DNA from: an uncultured Nitrosomonas sp.
Lineage (GTDB): Bacteria; Pseudomonadota; Gammaproteobacteria; Burkholderiales; Nitrosomonadaceae
NCBI GenBank assembly: GCA_902826055.1
Contig: CADEDJ010000021.1
Coordinates: forward strand, 1-48,517
Direction of reading: 5' to 3'
DNA length: 48,517 nt
Notes under the pieces: generated by a model
What the model was told of the DNA's origin: nothing
Seen by the model: only the letters and a program-made list of their open reading frames with translations
The model's database searches: none
Part shown: positions 1 through 10,099 of the stretch, in pieces
Numbering within the stretch: the first letter of the stretch is position 1
How the letters are laid out: every line of letters starts with the position of its first letter
Made by a program: the position numbers and the translations under genes

Positions 1-438
1 TAATGGTATTCGGCAAAATTAACCTTCCTCTTATAGCATGTTCTCATAAAATTATCGCCAGGTTCAAGAATGAAGTGTAATTTTTGAGTATGTAGATTAG
101 TGGAGTGCTGCAGTATAAGGACACTCTAGTTTTATGATGGCTAGCTGAAATTCAAATTGACCTATGTACGTTTAATAGAAGTTGGTATCTTAATTTACTG
201 TGTTCAGAAGATTGCCATATTGCATATATGACGAATATCACTTATTAATTATCAGTTAAAGGCTAATCGGGAGTCTCTTATGATACTTAACAGAAATGTT
301 GGAAATACCTGGATAATCTTATTTTTACAGGAGAGGAGATGATATTTATTGATAAACAGCGAAGGATAAATGAATCTAATTTTCAAACATAATCTGTTAT
401 ACTTTAACGATTCTTATAATTTTTTAATATTTATCAGT
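1..438. other. Intergenic region upstream of metK
   Basis: No long reading frame or RNA gene is recognisable here. The stretch is AT-rich. Its only coding-like signal is a pair of very short frames at 280..342 and 339..392, described separately. The last 50 bases before metK contain several TATAAT-like hexamers (for example around 413..420) that could be the metK promoter, but none has a convincing -35 partner. No SAM riboswitch of a class I recognise is visible. Confidence 0.5.
280..392 (+). other. Two overlapping short ORFs upstream of metK (possible leader peptides)
   Basis: A 20-codon frame (280..342) starts with ATG six bases after GGGAG. Its TGA overlaps the ATG of a 17-codon frame (339..392) as ATGA, and AGGAG lies just upstream of that second ATG. 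Both frames end before metK. Their peptides resemble nothing I know. The two Shine-Dalgarno-like sequences and the ATGA coupling are visible, but frames this short arise easily by chance, so translation is unproven. Confidence 0.2.
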
Positions 439-1602
439 ATGAGTGAATATCTTTTTACATCCGAATCCGTTTCTGAAGGACACCCCGACAAAGTTGCCGA
501 TCAAATTTCTGATGCAGTTTTGGATGCGATTCTGAAACAAGACGCCAATGCTCGAGTTGCTTGTGAAACATTGTGCAGTACTGGGTTAATAGTCTTGTCA
601 GGAGAAATCACAACGCATGCTTCTGTTGATTACAATATTATTGCACGCGAAACTGTGAAGAATATTGGTTATACGAGCTCAAATATCGGTTTTGATTCGA
701 CTACTTGCGCCGTTCTAACCGCATTTAATAAGCAATCTCCTGATATCGCTCAAGGTGTGGATCGTATCAAAGGTGAAGAGATGGATCAAGGGGCAGGTGA
801 CCAAGGTTTAATGTTTGGTTTTGCATGTGACGAAACACCGCAATTGATGCCAATGCCAATTTTTTATGCTCACCGTCTAGTTGAACGCCAGTCTGAATTA
901 AGGAAAAACGGGCGGCTGGCGTGGTTACGTCCAGATGCAAAATCACAAGTTTCAGTGCGATATTTGAATGGTAAGCCACAGCGTATTGAAACGGTTGTTA
1001 TTTCCACTCAGCATGATCCTGATGTTTCACATCAAATGCTAACTGAAGCAGTTATTGAAGAAATTATTAAACCAGTTATTCCTTCTGAGCTAATTAGTGA
1101 TCGTATTAACTATCTGGTTAATCCTACAGGGCGTTTTGTAGTTGGTGGCCCTATGGGAGACTGTGGTTTGACGGGTCGTAAGATTATTGTTGATAGTTAC
1201 GGCGGTGCGGCGCACCATGGGGGCGGAGCTTTTTCTGGTAAAGATCCTTCTAAAGTCGACAGATCCGCTACTTACGCAGGACGTTATGTTGCAAAAAATA
1301 TTGTAGCAGCAGGAATTGCTAGTAAGTGTGAAGTACAGATTGCTTATGCAATTGGTGTTGCACGTCCTGTTTCATTAATGGTGAACACATTTGGCAGCGG
1401 CAAGATTGCTGATGAGAAGATCATTCAGTTAATAGAAAATCATTTTGATTTGCGCCCGCGCGGCATCATTCATGCCTTAAATCTATTACGTCCTATCTAT
1501 GCTCGGACTGCTGCATATGGACATTTTGGACGGGAGCTTCCTGAATTCACATGGGAAGTTACGGATAAGGCTAATCAACTTCGTAGCGCTGCCGGTATCT
1601 AA
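439..1602 (+). CDS. metK: S-adenosylmethionine synthetase (methionine adenosyltransferase)
   Basis: Makes S-adenosylmethionine from methionine and ATP in the cytoplasm. The 387-residue product has the family signatures in order: [16 protein letters not shown] near the N-terminus, [12 protein letters not shown] in the middle, and the glycine-rich [17 protein letters not shown] phosphate-binding loop. The frame stays open upstream to 370, but those residues are not family-like. The ATG at 439, giving [18 protein letters not shown], matches the usual N-terminus and family length of about 385. It is followed by ahcY, so the maker of SAM and the remover of its by-product SAH are adjacent. The Shine-Dalgarno sequence before this start is weak. 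Confidence 0.96.
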   Translation: MSEYLFTSESVSEGHPDKVADQISDAVLDAILKQDANARVACETLCSTGLIVLSGEITTHASVDYNIIARETVKNIGYTSSNIGFDSTTCAVLTAFNKQSPDIAQGVDRIKGEEMDQGAGDQGLMFGFACDETPQLMPMPIFYAHRLVERQSELRKNGRLAWLRPDAKSQVSVRYLNGKPQRIETVVISTQHDPDVSHQMLTEAVIEEIIKPVIPSELISDRINYLVNPTGRFVVGGPMGDCGLTGRKIIVDSYGGAAHHGGGAFSGKDPSKVDRSATYAGRYVAKNIVAAGIASKCEVQIAYAIGVARPVSLMVNTFGSGKIADEKIIQLIENHFDLRPRGIIHALNLLRPIYARTAAYGHFGRELPEFTWEVTDKANQLRSAAGI

Positions 1603-1647
1603 GCTTTTAAATTTTAACTATCTCAATCGAATCAACTTACCCTTGTT

Positions 1648-1716
1648 CTGAGGAGCGCTGCAGCGGTTCCCACCGTGAGGCTCGGTTCAAGCGGACATCT
1701 GTTACAACGGCGCTCG
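1648..1716 (+). promoter_or_regulatory. SAH riboswitch in the ahcY leader
   Basis: The sequence fits the S-adenosylhomocysteine riboswitch, an ON switch known upstream of ahcY in beta- and gammaproteobacteria. CTGAG (1648-1652) pairs with CTCGG (1681-1685) to form P1. CGGT (1664-1667) pairs with ACCG (1672-1675) around a short loop. The conserved GAGCGCTGC segment is present: its GAGCGC (1653-1658) is exactly complementary to GCGCTC (1710-1715), giving the expected pseudoknot. The 3' pseudoknot strand ends about ten bases before the ahcY Shine-Dalgarno sequence (GAGGAG, from 1727), so ligand binding could act on translation start. Confidence 0.93.
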
Positions 1717-1738
1717 TTCATATTTTGAGGAGAAGACT

Positions 1739-3172
1739 ATGAACGCTGTGCTCAATCCCGATGGTAGTTTTTTTACTGACTATAAGATTGCCGATATTTC
1801 CTTGGCCGAATGGGGGCACAAAGAAATCGCTATTGCTGAAACTGAAATGCCTGGATTAATGGCATTACGCAAAGAGTATGCAAACCAGAAACCGTTAGCA
1901 GGTGCTCGTATCGCAGGCTCTTTACATATGACCATCCAAACAGCTGTATTAATTGAAACATTGGTAGCATTGGGTGCGCAAGTTCGTTGGGCTTCATGTA
2001 ATATTTTTTCTACGCAGGATCATGCAGCAGCAGCTATTGCTGCTAGAAATATTCCGGTATTTGCTTACAAAGGTGAATCTTTGAGTGACTATTGGCAATT
2101 TGCTCATCAGATTTTTGAGTGGACAGTTGATGGACAATCTGACGGGGCCAATATGATCCTGGATGATGGCGGTGATGCCACATTATTATTGATTCTAGGT
2201 GCCAAAGCTGAAAAAAATCCTTCGGTTATTGCAAACCCTAATAATGAAGAAGAGGAAGCATTATTTGCTTCAATTCGCAATAAATTATCTTCCCAGCCTA
2301 ATTGGTACTCGCAGAATCTTGCCAGAATACGAGGTGTTACAGAAGAAACTACAACAGGTGTGCATCGGTTATATGAAATGCATAAAAGTGGAGAACTTCC
2401 TTTTCCAGCTTTTAATGTAAACGATTCTGTTACTAAGTCTAAGTTTGATAATTTGTATGGTTGTAGAGAATCGCTTGTCGATGGTATCAAGCGTGCCACC
2501 GACGTCATGATTGCAGGAAAAATTGCTGTGGTTTGCGGGTATGGTGATGTAGGCAAAGGATGTGCACAATCATTGCGTGGTTTAGGTGCAACAGTGTGGA
2601 TTACGGAAATTGATCCGATCTGCGCGTTGCAAGCAGCCATGGAAGGATATCGAGTGGTTACTATGGATGATGCTTGTGATCAGGCAGATATATTCGTTAC
2701 TGCAACTGGTAACCTTAGAGTAATCACACACGATCATATGCTGAAAATGAAAGATCAAGCAGTCGTTTGTAATATTGGTCATTTTGATTCGGAAATTGAT
2801 ATTGCATCCATTCAGAAATATCCATGGGAAAACATCAAACCACAAGTGGACCATGTTTTGTTTCCAACGGGGCGTCGCATTATTATTTTGGCGCAAGGCA
2901 GATTAGTCAATTTAGGATGTGCCACGGGACATCCTTCTTTTGTAATGTCCAGCTCATTTACTAATCAAGTATTGGCCCAAATGGAGTTATGGTCTAATGG
3001 AGCCAATTATCAAAAAAATGTTTATGTTCTACCAAAGCATTTGGATGAAAAGGTAGCTCGTCTCCATATTGGGAAATTGGGAGTAAAGCTCACTGAGTTG
3101 ACAGATGAACAGGCAAAATATTTAGGCCTCAATAAGAACGGTCCATACAAACCACAATTGTATCGATATTAA
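1739..3172 (+). CDS. ahcY: S-adenosylhomocysteine hydrolase (adenosylhomocysteinase)
   Basis: Hydrolyses SAH reversibly to adenosine and homocysteine, relieving product inhibition of methyltransferases. The 477-residue protein shows the NAD-binding [18 protein letters not shown] motif near residue 265, the [14 protein letters not shown] segment, and the NAD-contacting C-terminal tail that ends in YRY. The length suits the longer bacterial form, which carries an insertion of about 40 residues compared with short forms. The start at 1739 has a good Shine-Dalgarno sequence (TGAGGAGA). A SAH riboswitch sits directly upstream, so expression should rise with SAH. The next gene, metF, supplies methyl groups for remethylating the homocysteine produced. 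Confidence 0.97.
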   Translation: MNAVLNPDGSFFTDYKIADISLAEWGHKEIAIAETEMPGLMALRKEYANQKPLAGARIAGSLHMTIQTAVLIETLVALGAQVRWASCNIFSTQDHAAAAIAARNIPVFAYKGESLSDYWQFAHQIFEWTVDGQSDGANMILDDGGDATLLLILGAKAEKNPSVIANPNNEEEEALFASIRNKLSSQPNWYSQNLARIRGVTEETTTGVHRLYEMHKSGELPFPAFNVNDSVTKSKFDNLYGCRESLVDGIKRATDVMIAGKIAVVCGYGDVGKGCAQSLRGLGATVWITEIDPICALQAAMEGYRVVTMDDACDQADIFVTATGNLRVITHDHMLKMKDQAVVCNIGHFDSEIDIASIQKYPWENIKPQVDHVLFPTGRRIIILAQGRLVNLGCATGHPSFVMSSSFTNQVLAQMELWSNGANYQKNVYVLPKHLDEKVARLHIGKLGVKLTELTDEQAKYLGLNKNGPYKPQLYRY

Positions 3173-3191
3173 TTAGCTTTTTCTCGGTCTT

Positions 3192-3239
3192 AATGGGAGG
3201 TATTAGTTGAACTCACGAGAGTTCACTGTTTCTCCCATT
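3192..3239 (+). promoter_or_regulatory. Two-tier hairpin between ahcY and metF
   Basis: AATGGGAG (3192-3199) is the exact complement of CTCCCATT (3232-3239). Inside it, GAACT (3209-3213) pairs with AGTTC (3220-3224). Only three T residues follow the outer stem, so it is a poor intrinsic terminator. It may be an attenuator or mRNA-processing structure, but this is inference from pairing alone. Confidence 0.4.
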
Positions 3240-3320
3240 TATAAACTTGTGACACAGTATTCGAGTAATCGATAGAGAGATACTGATCAAAACAATCATA
3301 GCACTAATGAGCTTGAGAAG

Positions 3321-4184
3321 ATGAAATCACAACAAAAATTCTCTCCTACCTTTAGCTTTGAGCTTTTTCCCCCTCAAACTCCACAAGGCATTGAAAAACT
3401 ACGATTGACTCGTAAGGAACTTTCGCAATATAACCCTAAATTTTTTTCAGTGACCTTTGGAGCAGGTGGTTCAACGCGTGAACGAACTCTTGAAACCGTT
3501 ATGGAGATTCAAGCAGAGGGATATAATGTAGCGCCTCACTTATCTTGTATTGGTTCAACGCAACAGAATATCCGCGCCATATTGGATAAATATTTTCAGG
3601 TTGGCATTCGGCATATTGTTGCATTACGCGGCGATTTGCCCTCGGGTATGGCACAAACAGGGGAGTTTCGTTATGCCAGTGAGTTAGTTTCTTTTATTCG
3701 GCAAGAATTCGGAACTGCTTTTCATATTGATGTCGCAGCTTATCCCGAATATCACCCGCAAGCGCGATCTGCGCAATTCGATTTTGAAAATTTTAAATGC
3801 AAAATAGATGCTGGTGCGAATTCAGCTATTACGCAATATTTTTATAACGCAGATGCTTATTTTCATTTTATTGAATTATGTGAATCGGCTGGTTTGGATA
3901 TTCCAGTTGTTCCCGGAATTATGCCGATAAATAAGTTCTCGCAACTCGTTAGATTTTCAGATACATGCGGCGCTGAAATTCCTCGTTGGGTTCGAAAAAA
4001 ACTCGAAGGATATGGCGATGATGTTGAATCAATACAAGCTTTCGGTTTAGATATCGTTACTGATTTGTGTGAGAAATTACTCAAAGCAGGTGCTCCAGGA
4101 TTACATTTTTATACATTAAACTCAGCTCACTTGACTTCAATCATTTGGCAGCGCCTGAATAATTTTCATACTAATGTGGATTAG
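3321..4184 (+). CDS. metF: 5,10-methylenetetrahydrofolate reductase
   Basis: Reduces methylene-THF to methyl-THF, the methyl donor for methionine synthesis, using FAD. The 287-residue protein has the family opening FSFELFPPQTPQG, the FSVTFGAGGSTRERT segment (the GAGGSTR region binds folate/FAD), the LRGDLPSG motif, and FDFENFKCKIDAGANSAITQ with the conserved NAD(P)H/folate residues. Length is normal for the bacterial single-domain enzyme. The start has GAGAAG just upstream. It lies about 150 bases after ahcY on the same strand, forming a methyl-cycle cluster with metK and ahcY. Confidence 0.96.
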   Translation: MKSQQKFSPTFSFELFPPQTPQGIEKLRLTRKELSQYNPKFFSVTFGAGGSTRERTLETVMEIQAEGYNVAPHLSCIGSTQQNIRAILDKYFQVGIRHIVALRGDLPSGMAQTGEFRYASELVSFIRQEFGTAFHIDVAAYPEYHPQARSAQFDFENFKCKIDAGANSAITQYFYNADAYFHFIELCESAGLDIPVVPGIMPINKFSQLVRFSDTCGAEIPRWVRKKLEGYGDDVESIQAFGLDIVTDLCEKLLKAGAPGLHFYTLNSAHLTSIIWQRLNNFHTNVD

Positions 4185-4338
4185 ACCAATTTACTATCCT
4201 CATAATCTTTGAAAGAAGATATCAATTGAGTAATTTCATTTAAGAGGGAAATTGTAAGTACTCGTTCTATTGATTTTTATAGGAGGTATATAATAAAAAC
4301 TTATAGGGTGATCAAAATAAAAAATATGAGGTTTCTTG

Positions 4339-5028
4339 ATGAAAGAAAATGATTCTGAGTTAAAAAAATCTATTGCGGAAGCGCATGATGTCGTAACAAA
4401 TACTCCCGATATTTCAATAATGAATGCTTGCATTGCACATGCCAGAGAGGTTAAAACTACACAGTTGGAACTTATTAAAAGTAAAGGCTATGATTTTGCT
4501 CCAGAATTTAAGAATTTAACCACTCAACTTTATTTATTGGGTGTAATGTGGAAATGTGCTGAAAGCCTGGGAAGCAAAGACACTGCAAATGAATTAGCTT
4601 TTACAGCCATGAAAACGATGCTCATACAAGATGGCATGCAAAAACAGAAAGCGATTAAACGCATCGATTTTTTAAGAAAAATGTCTAAGCTTGAGGATGA
4701 TCATGATGCTTTGGCTGTAGTTATTGGTTATGAGTCTGAACCCAATGATAATAGTTTGGCAGAAGTGTTCGATCACTATATTGATGATATGCAGGTTTCT
4801 GGAGCTTTCTGGCGACTGTATGATCGTGGTAGAAAAATAATGTTATATGGTGGTTTATTTATCGCTTTCGTAGTAATCTGGTTCGTTACCTTATTTATGC
4901 CTGGAAACAGTGCAATAGCGACTTTAGCTGCTGGGCTTATTGCAGCGGCAATTTTTGTGATACCGGTATTTTTAGTTGGTATCTTTATGTACCGCACAAA
5001 AATTAAGAAAGCCAATAAAGCCAGTTAA
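4339..5028 (+). CDS. Hypothetical protein with two C-terminal membrane helices
   Basis: I do not recognise the family. The 229-residue product begins with about 150 hydrophilic, charged, largely helical residues. Two hydrophobic segments follow (roughly 167-188 and 195-217), separated by a short loop, and the tail is a positive KIKKANKAS. This suggests a cytoplasmic domain anchored by a C-terminal helical hairpin. A TTG at 4336 directly precedes the chosen ATG at 4339; GAGG lies seven bases before the ATG. It lies between metF and folD, but nothing in the sequence ties it to folate metabolism. Confidence 0.8.
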   Translation: MKENDSELKKSIAEAHDVVTNTPDISIMNACIAHAREVKTTQLELIKSKGYDFAPEFKNLTTQLYLLGVMWKCAESLGSKDTANELAFTAMKTMLIQDGMQKQKAIKRIDFLRKMSKLEDDHDALAVVIGYESEPNDNSLAEVFDHYIDDMQVSGAFWRLYDRGRKIMLYGGLFIAFVVIWFVTLFMPGNSAIATLAAGLIAAAIFVIPVFLVGIFMYRTKIKKANKAS

Positions 5029-5115
5029 TAATGATACGTTCCGACAATTGTGAGTGATACTCTTCAATAATAAGATAAAGATGGACAAATTGATTAGATT
5101 GGCAATTCACGCAAA

Positions 5116-5991
5116 ATGAATGCTCAGATAATTAATGGCATAGAGATAGCCAGATTGGTGCGTGCTGAATGGAAATTACGTGCTGACAGGCTGATTCAGT
5201 TAGGTGTTCCACCTGGATTAGCGGTAATCATTATTGGCGATAATCCAGCATCAAGTATTTATGTCAGAAATAAAGTCAAAGCTTGCACAGAGATTGGTAT
5301 TTATTCGGAAGTACATAGCTTTCCAGAAGATGTTGAACAATCTGAAGTATTAGATTGTATTCAAGAGCTTAATGAAAGCTCGCGTGTTCATGGCATTTTG
5401 GTGCAATTGCCGCTACCTGCACATTTTGAGAATAATCGGATTATTACTTCCATTGCCATTGAAAAAGACGTCGATGGCTTTCATTTCTTTAATGTCGGTG
5501 CACTGGTTACCGGGAATGCTGTTTTTTTACCTTGCACACCTTATGGTGTAATGACGATGTTGATGAGGCATCATATTCCGATTGAAGGTCAGCATGTCGT
5601 TGTGGTTGGAAGAAGTAACATTGTCGGTAAACCTATGGCATTTATGCTATTAGAACAAGGTGCCACCGTTACTATCTGTACTTCTAAAACGCGTGACCTA
5701 GCGCAATTTACAAAAAATGCTGATATTCTAGTGGTAGCTACTGGGAAAGCACGCATGATCACCGCTGAGATGGTCAAACCGGGTGCTGTTGTCATTGACG
5801 TAGGTATTAATCGACTAACAAATGGAAAACTATGCGGCGATGTCGATTATGAAGCGGTTAAAACAATTGCCGGTTATATTACTCCAGTACCTGGAGGCGT
5901 AGGGCCGATGACTATTACCATGTTATTGTGTAATACCATTTTGGCAGCCGAACGTGCTCAAGCCGGTATTAGAATGGTAGCCACAAATTAA
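5116..5991 (+). CDS. folD: Bifunctional methylene-THF dehydrogenase / methenyl-THF cyclohydrolase
   Basis: Interconverts methylene-, methenyl- and 10-formyl-THF with NADP. The 291-residue protein has [14 protein letters not shown] with the catalytic lysine region, the substrate-site segment GILVQLPLP, the DVDGFH motif, PCTPYGVM, the Rossmann motif [13 protein letters not shown], and the C-terminal signature [16 protein letters not shown]. Length is typical. It complements metF in one-carbon metabolism. No strong Shine-Dalgarno sequence is visible before the ATG at 5116. The gene ends 23 bases before aceE, so read-through transcription into aceE is possible. Confidence 0.96.
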   Translation: MNAQIINGIEIARLVRAEWKLRADRLIQLGVPPGLAVIIIGDNPASSIYVRNKVKACTEIGIYSEVHSFPEDVEQSEVLDCIQELNESSRVHGILVQLPLPAHFENNRIITSIAIEKDVDGFHFFNVGALVTGNAVFLPCTPYGVMTMLMRHHIPIEGQHVVVVGRSNIVGKPMAFMLLEQGATVTICTSKTRDLAQFTKNADILVVATGKARMITAEMVKPGAVVIDVGINRLTNGKLCGDVDYEAVKTIAGYITPVPGGVGPMTITMLLCNTILAAERAQAGIRMVATN

Positions 5992-6014
5992 TTTTTTACG
6001 AACCTGATTTGAAT

Positions 6015-8675
6015 ATGGACTTGCAACCTGATAGCGATCCGCAAGAAACGCAAGAATGGCTGGATGCGCTAGATTCAGTCATCGCAAATGTTGGCACAGA
6101 ACGTGCACACTTTTTGCTCGAAAAATTGATTGAGAAAGCGCGCCGTTCGGGTGCTTATTTGCCCTATAGCGCAACAACAGCTTATATCAATACTATTCCT
6201 ACAGGTAAAGAAGAACGTTCCCCAGGTAACAATGCAATCGAGCATCGCATTCGCTCATATGTCCGCTGGAATGCGATGGCGATGGTATTGCGTGCCAACA
6301 AAAAAACCAATGTTGGTGGCCATATTGCAAGTTTTGCATCTGCGGCAACCCTTTATGATGTCGGATATAACCATTTTTGGCATGCACCATGCGACACACA
6401 TGGTGGAGATTTGGTATATACGCAAGGACATTCATCGCCAGGTGTTTACGCTTATGCATTTCTGGCCGGGAAATTGAGTCAGGAGCAATTGGATAACTTT
6501 CGTCAGGAAGCGAAAGGCAACGGTTTATCTTCCTACCCACATCCTTGGTTAATGCCTACGTTCTGGCAATTTCCTACTGTTTCAATGGGCCTGGGGCCAT
6601 TGATGGCTATTTATCAGGCACGGTTCATGAAGTATCTGGGTAGCCGTGGATTGGTTAATACCAATGGTCGTAAGATCTGGGCTTTTATGGGTGATGGTGA
6701 AATGGATGAACCGGAATCAATGGGGTCTATTTCATTGGCATCTCGCGAGAATCTGGATAATTTGATTTTTGTCGTTAATTGCAATCTGCAACGATTGGAT
6801 GGTCCGGTACGAGGAAATGGCAAAATTATTCAGGAATTGGAGGGTGCTTTTCGAGGTGCTGGTTGGAATGTCATCAAAGTAATTTGGGGTTCTTATTGGG
6901 ATCCGCTATTAGCCAAGGATACTAAAGGTTTATTGCAAAAACGCATGATGGAATGCGTAGACGGCGAATACCAGAATTTTAAAGCTAGAGATGGCGCGTA
7001 TGTGCGTGAGCACTTCTTTGGAAAATACCCGGAGTTGTTGGAAATGGTTGCCAACATGTCGGATGACGATATCTGGCGATTAAACCGGGGTGGGCATGAT
7101 CCCTATAAAGTCTATGCAGCATATGCAACTGCAGTAAAACACACAGGGCAGCCGACAGTAATTTTGGCCAAAACCATTAAAGGTTATGGCATGGGTGAAG
7201 CGGGTGAAGCACAAAATATTACCCATCAGCAGAAAAAAATGGGAACTACCTCGCTAAAAGCTTTCCGTAATCGCTTTGGTCTTGAGATAGCAGATGACGA
7301 AATCGATGAAATTCCTTATCTCACATTTGCTAAAGATTCACCCGAATTCATTTATATGCAAGAACGGCGAAAGTCGCTGGGCGGTGTATTTCATCGTCGC
7401 AAAACCAATGCGGAAGCTTTGCAGGTGCCGCCATTATCAGCTTTTGATTCATTACTGAAAGCTAGCGGCGAGGGGCGCGAATCGTCAACGACCATGGCTT
7501 TCGTTCGCATTCTTAATATTCTGACAAAAGATAAGCGGATTGGTAAGCATGTTGTACCGATAGTCGCCGATGAATCGCGCACTTTTGGCATGGAAGGCAT
7601 GTTCCGGCAATTAGGCATCTGGTCATCGGTAGGTCAATTGTATACACCGCAGGATGCTGACCAACTGATGTATTACAAAGAAGACAAGCATGGGCAGATT
7701 TTGCAGGAAGGTATTTGTGAAGCAGGTGCAATGTCATCTTGGATTGCCGCGGCGACATCGTATAGTACGCATGGCATTCAAATGATTCCATTTTTTATAT
7801 TTTATTCTATGTTTGGTTTTCAGCGCGTTGGCGATTTGGCATGGGCGGCGGGAGATATGCGTTGCCGCGGTTTTTTATTAGGGGGTACCGCAGGGCGCAC
7901 GACATTAAACGGTGAAGGACTTCAGCATGAAGATGGACACAGTCATCTCGCCGCATCTACGATTCCCAATTGTGTATCGTATGATCCGGCGTTTGCCTAC
8001 GAACTGGCTGTCATTGTTCAAGATGGATTGCGCCGCATGTATCAGGAGCAAGAGGATGTTTATTATTACATCACGGTAATGAATGAAAACTACACGCATC
8101 CTGAAATGCCTACTGGATCAGAAAAAGACATTCTAAAAGGCATGTATCTGTTCAGCGAAGGTAGTAAAACTTCTGAGGAACCGCACGTGCAGTTGCTCGG
8201 TGCCGGTACTATTTTGCGCGAGGTAATTGCTGCTGCCGCAATCCTTAAAAAGGAATATAACGTAAATGCGGATATCTGGGGCATAACCAGCTTTAATGAA
8301 TTAAGGCGTGAAGCCTTGACTGTATCGCGCTGGAACATGTTGCATCCCGATCAGCCGGCGAGAGTTTCGCATGTAGAGAGTTGTTTGCAAGGGCGCCAAG
8401 GCCCAGTGATTGCAGCATCGGATTATATGAAAATCTATGCGGATCAGATTCGTGAATTTATACCGGCAAAATATCGCGTTTTAGGAACGGATGGTTTCGG
8501 ACGCTCCGATACGCGTGAGAAATTACGCCATTTCTTTGAAGTGGATCGGTTTTATATTGTCGTGGCAGCGCTTAAGGCGTTATCGGAAGAAGGTAAAATC
8601 TCTAATCAACAAGTTGTTCAAGCACTGCAGAACTACAAAATTGATCCGGAAAAAAATAATCCAGCGACTAGCTAA
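6015..8675 (+). CDS. aceE: Pyruvate dehydrogenase E1 component, homodimeric type
   Basis: Thiamine-diphosphate-dependent decarboxylation of pyruvate and transfer of the acetyl group to the lipoyl arm of E2. The 886-residue product is the single-chain E1 of the E. coli type. Visible signatures are HIASFASAATLYDVGYNHFW near the N-terminus, the ThDP-binding GDGEMDEPES...NLIFVVNCNLQRLDGPVRGN region, and GGTAGRTTLNGEGLQHEDGHS in the C-terminal half. A TTG lies six bases upstream of the chosen ATG and no strong Shine-Dalgarno sequence decides between them. aceF follows 89 bases later. No lipoamide dehydrogenase gene lies beside the pair in this window. Confidence 0.97.
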   Translation: MDLQPDSDPQETQEWLDALDSVIANVGTERAHFLLEKLIEKARRSGAYLPYSATTAYINTIPTGKEERSPGNNAIEHRIRSYVRWNAMAMVLRANKKTNVGGHIASFASAATLYDVGYNHFWHAPCDTHGGDLVYTQGHSSPGVYAYAFLAGKLSQEQLDNFRQEAKGNGLSSYPHPWLMPTFWQFPTVSMGLGPLMAIYQARFMKYLGSRGLVNTNGRKIWAFMGDGEMDEPESMGSISLASRENLDNLIFVVNCNLQRLDGPVRGNGKIIQELEGAFRGAGWNVIKVIWGSYWDPLLAKDTKGLLQKRMMECVDGEYQNFKARDGAYVREHFFGKYPELLEMVANMSDDDIWRLNRGGHDPYKVYAAYATAVKHTGQPTVILAKTIKGYGMGEAGEAQNITHQQKKMGTTSLKAFRNRFGLEIADDEIDEIPYLTFAKDSPEFIYMQERRKSLGGVFHRRKTNAEALQVPPLSAFDSLLKASGEGRESSTTMAFVRILNILTKDKRIGKHVVPIVADESRTFGMEGMFRQLGIWSSVGQLYTPQDADQLMYYKEDKHGQILQEGICEAGAMSSWIAAATSYSTHGIQMIPFFIFYSMFGFQRVGDLAWAAGDMRCRGFLLGGTAGRTTLNGEGLQHEDGHSHLAASTIPNCVSYDPAFAYELAVIVQDGLRRMYQEQEDVYYYITVMNENYTHPEMPTGSEKDILKGMYLFSEGSKTSEEPHVQLLGAGTILREVIAAAAILKKEYNVNADIWGITSFNELRREALTVSRWNMLHPDQPARVSHVESCLQGRQGPVIAASDYMKIYADQIREFIPAKYRVLGTDGFGRSDTREKLRHFFEVDRFYIVVAALKALSEEGKISNQQVVQALQNYKIDPEKNNPATS

Positions 8676-8764
8676 ATCAGAGAAATGCAACATGAGCATT
8701 GATTGCTTAAGCAAAATAACGGCATTATTACCTCCGTGTGTCGAAGCAATTTAAGGAAAAATCT

Positions 8765-10069
8765 GTGGCTGAATTAAAGAAAGTATTCATTCCTGACATT
8801 GGTGACTTTAAAGATGTTCCAGTAATCGAAATATTGGTAACAGCGGGTAGTACCGTTAACGCTGAAGATTCATTGCTTACACTGGAATCCGATAAGGCGA
8901 CTATTGAAGTCCCATCGCCTTATGCGGGTGTGATCAAGGAAATATTTGCCAAAGTTGGTGATAAAGTATCGGAAGGTTCGGTGATTTTGACCATCGAAGT
9001 TTCAGATAGTGTCGTTGCGAAAACTCCTACGCAAGCCACTGAGCAAAAACCGGTTCCGGAAACAATTAACGCTGCATCAGAAGTTGAAATTAAGGAAATA
9101 ACTTCGCGGCAACCACAGGGCATACAGCAAAATGTGCCAGTGCAAGATGTTTCTTCCAAAGCGCATGCCAGCCCGTCAATTCGCCGTTTTGCGCGAGAGT
9201 TGGGGGTGAATCTGGATTTGATCACAGGTAGTGGTCCTAAGCACCGCATTCTCAAAGAGGACGTTCAGACTTTTGTTAAAAGTCAATTATCAAAATCGCG
9301 AAGTGATGCAATGGGATCAGGGCTTAATGTATTACCTTGGCCACAAGTTAATTTCGCTAAATTCGGTTCGATTGAGTTAAAGCCGCTGACACGTATCCAG
9401 CAAATTTCCGGTGCCAATTTGCATCGAAATTGGGTAATGATTCCCCATGTAACTCAGTTTGACGAAGCTGACATTACTGATTTGGAAGAGTTACGCAAAG
9501 AGTCAAATGAAAATACCAAAAAAAACAATATCAAATTGACATTATTGGCCTTTTTGATGAAGGCGCTAATCGCACCTTTGAAAAAATTTCCGCAGTTTAA
9601 CGCTTCGCTCGACAATAGCGCTGACGGTGAAGTCAATCTAATTATCAAGCATTATTATCATATCGGTTTTGCCGTTGATACGCCGCAAGGATTGGTAGTT
9701 CCAGTCATTAGGGATATCGACCAGAAGGGCATCATAGCAATCGCCGAAGAATTATCTAAATTATCCGCATTGGCACGAGAAGGTAAATTAAAACCCACGG
9801 ATATGCAAGGTGCATGCATGACCATTTCTAGCCTCGGTGGAATTGGTGGCACTGCATTTACACCGATTATCAATGCGCCTGAAGTAGCTATTTTAGGAGT
9901 TTCGAAAGCTACGATTAAGCCGGTTTATCGAGATGATCAGTTTGTGCCACGGTTGATGCTTCCTCTGTCGCTTTCTTATGATCATCGTGTGATAGATGGC
10001 GCAACCGCAGCGCGATTTACGACGCATTTATCTGAAGTGTTAACCGATATGCGCCTGGCTTTATTATGA
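8765..10069 (+). CDS. aceF: Pyruvate dehydrogenase E2, dihydrolipoamide acetyltransferase
   Basis: Core of the pyruvate dehydrogenase complex; accepts the acetyl group from E1 and passes it to CoA. There is one N-terminal lipoyl domain with the lipoylated lysine in LESDKATIEVPSPYAG. A Pro/Glu/Thr-rich linker follows, then an E3/E1-binding domain (HASPSIRRFARELGVNL...) and the catalytic domain ending in the active-site motif SLSYDHRVIDGATAARF. E. coli AceF has three lipoyl domains; one is common in other bacteria. The frame is open from GTG 8738, but GTG 8765 has AAGGA eight bases upstream and gives the usual N-terminus MAELKKVFIPDIGD, so I chose it. Confidence 0.95.
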   Translation: MAELKKVFIPDIGDFKDVPVIEILVTAGSTVNAEDSLLTLESDKATIEVPSPYAGVIKEIFAKVGDKVSEGSVILTIEVSDSVVAKTPTQATEQKPVPETINAASEVEIKEITSRQPQGIQQNVPVQDVSSKAHASPSIRRFARELGVNLDLITGSGPKHRILKEDVQTFVKSQLSKSRSDAMGSGLNVLPWPQVNFAKFGSIELKPLTRIQQISGANLHRNWVMIPHVTQFDEADITDLEELRKESNENTKKNNIKLTLLAFLMKALIAPLKKFPQFNASLDNSADGEVNLIIKHYYHIGFAVDTPQGLVVPVIRDIDQKGIIAIAEELSKLSALAREGKLKPTDMQGACMTISSLGGIGGTAFTPIINAPEVAILGVSKATIKPVYRDDQFVPRLMLPLSLSYDHRVIDGATAARFTTHLSEVLTDMRLALL

Positions 10070-10099
10070 TGCAATTGATTGATTCTTATAGCATCATAG

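Noticed and set aside
2107..2640. Long open frame on the minus strand within ahcY
   Set aside because: It lies entirely inside the unmistakable ahcY gene on the other strand and its translation resembles no protein.
4280..4288. Strong Shine-Dalgarno-like TAGGAGGT with no gene
   Set aside because: No ATG, GTG or TTG at suitable spacing opens a frame of useful length. The real gene starts 50 bases later with its own GAGG.
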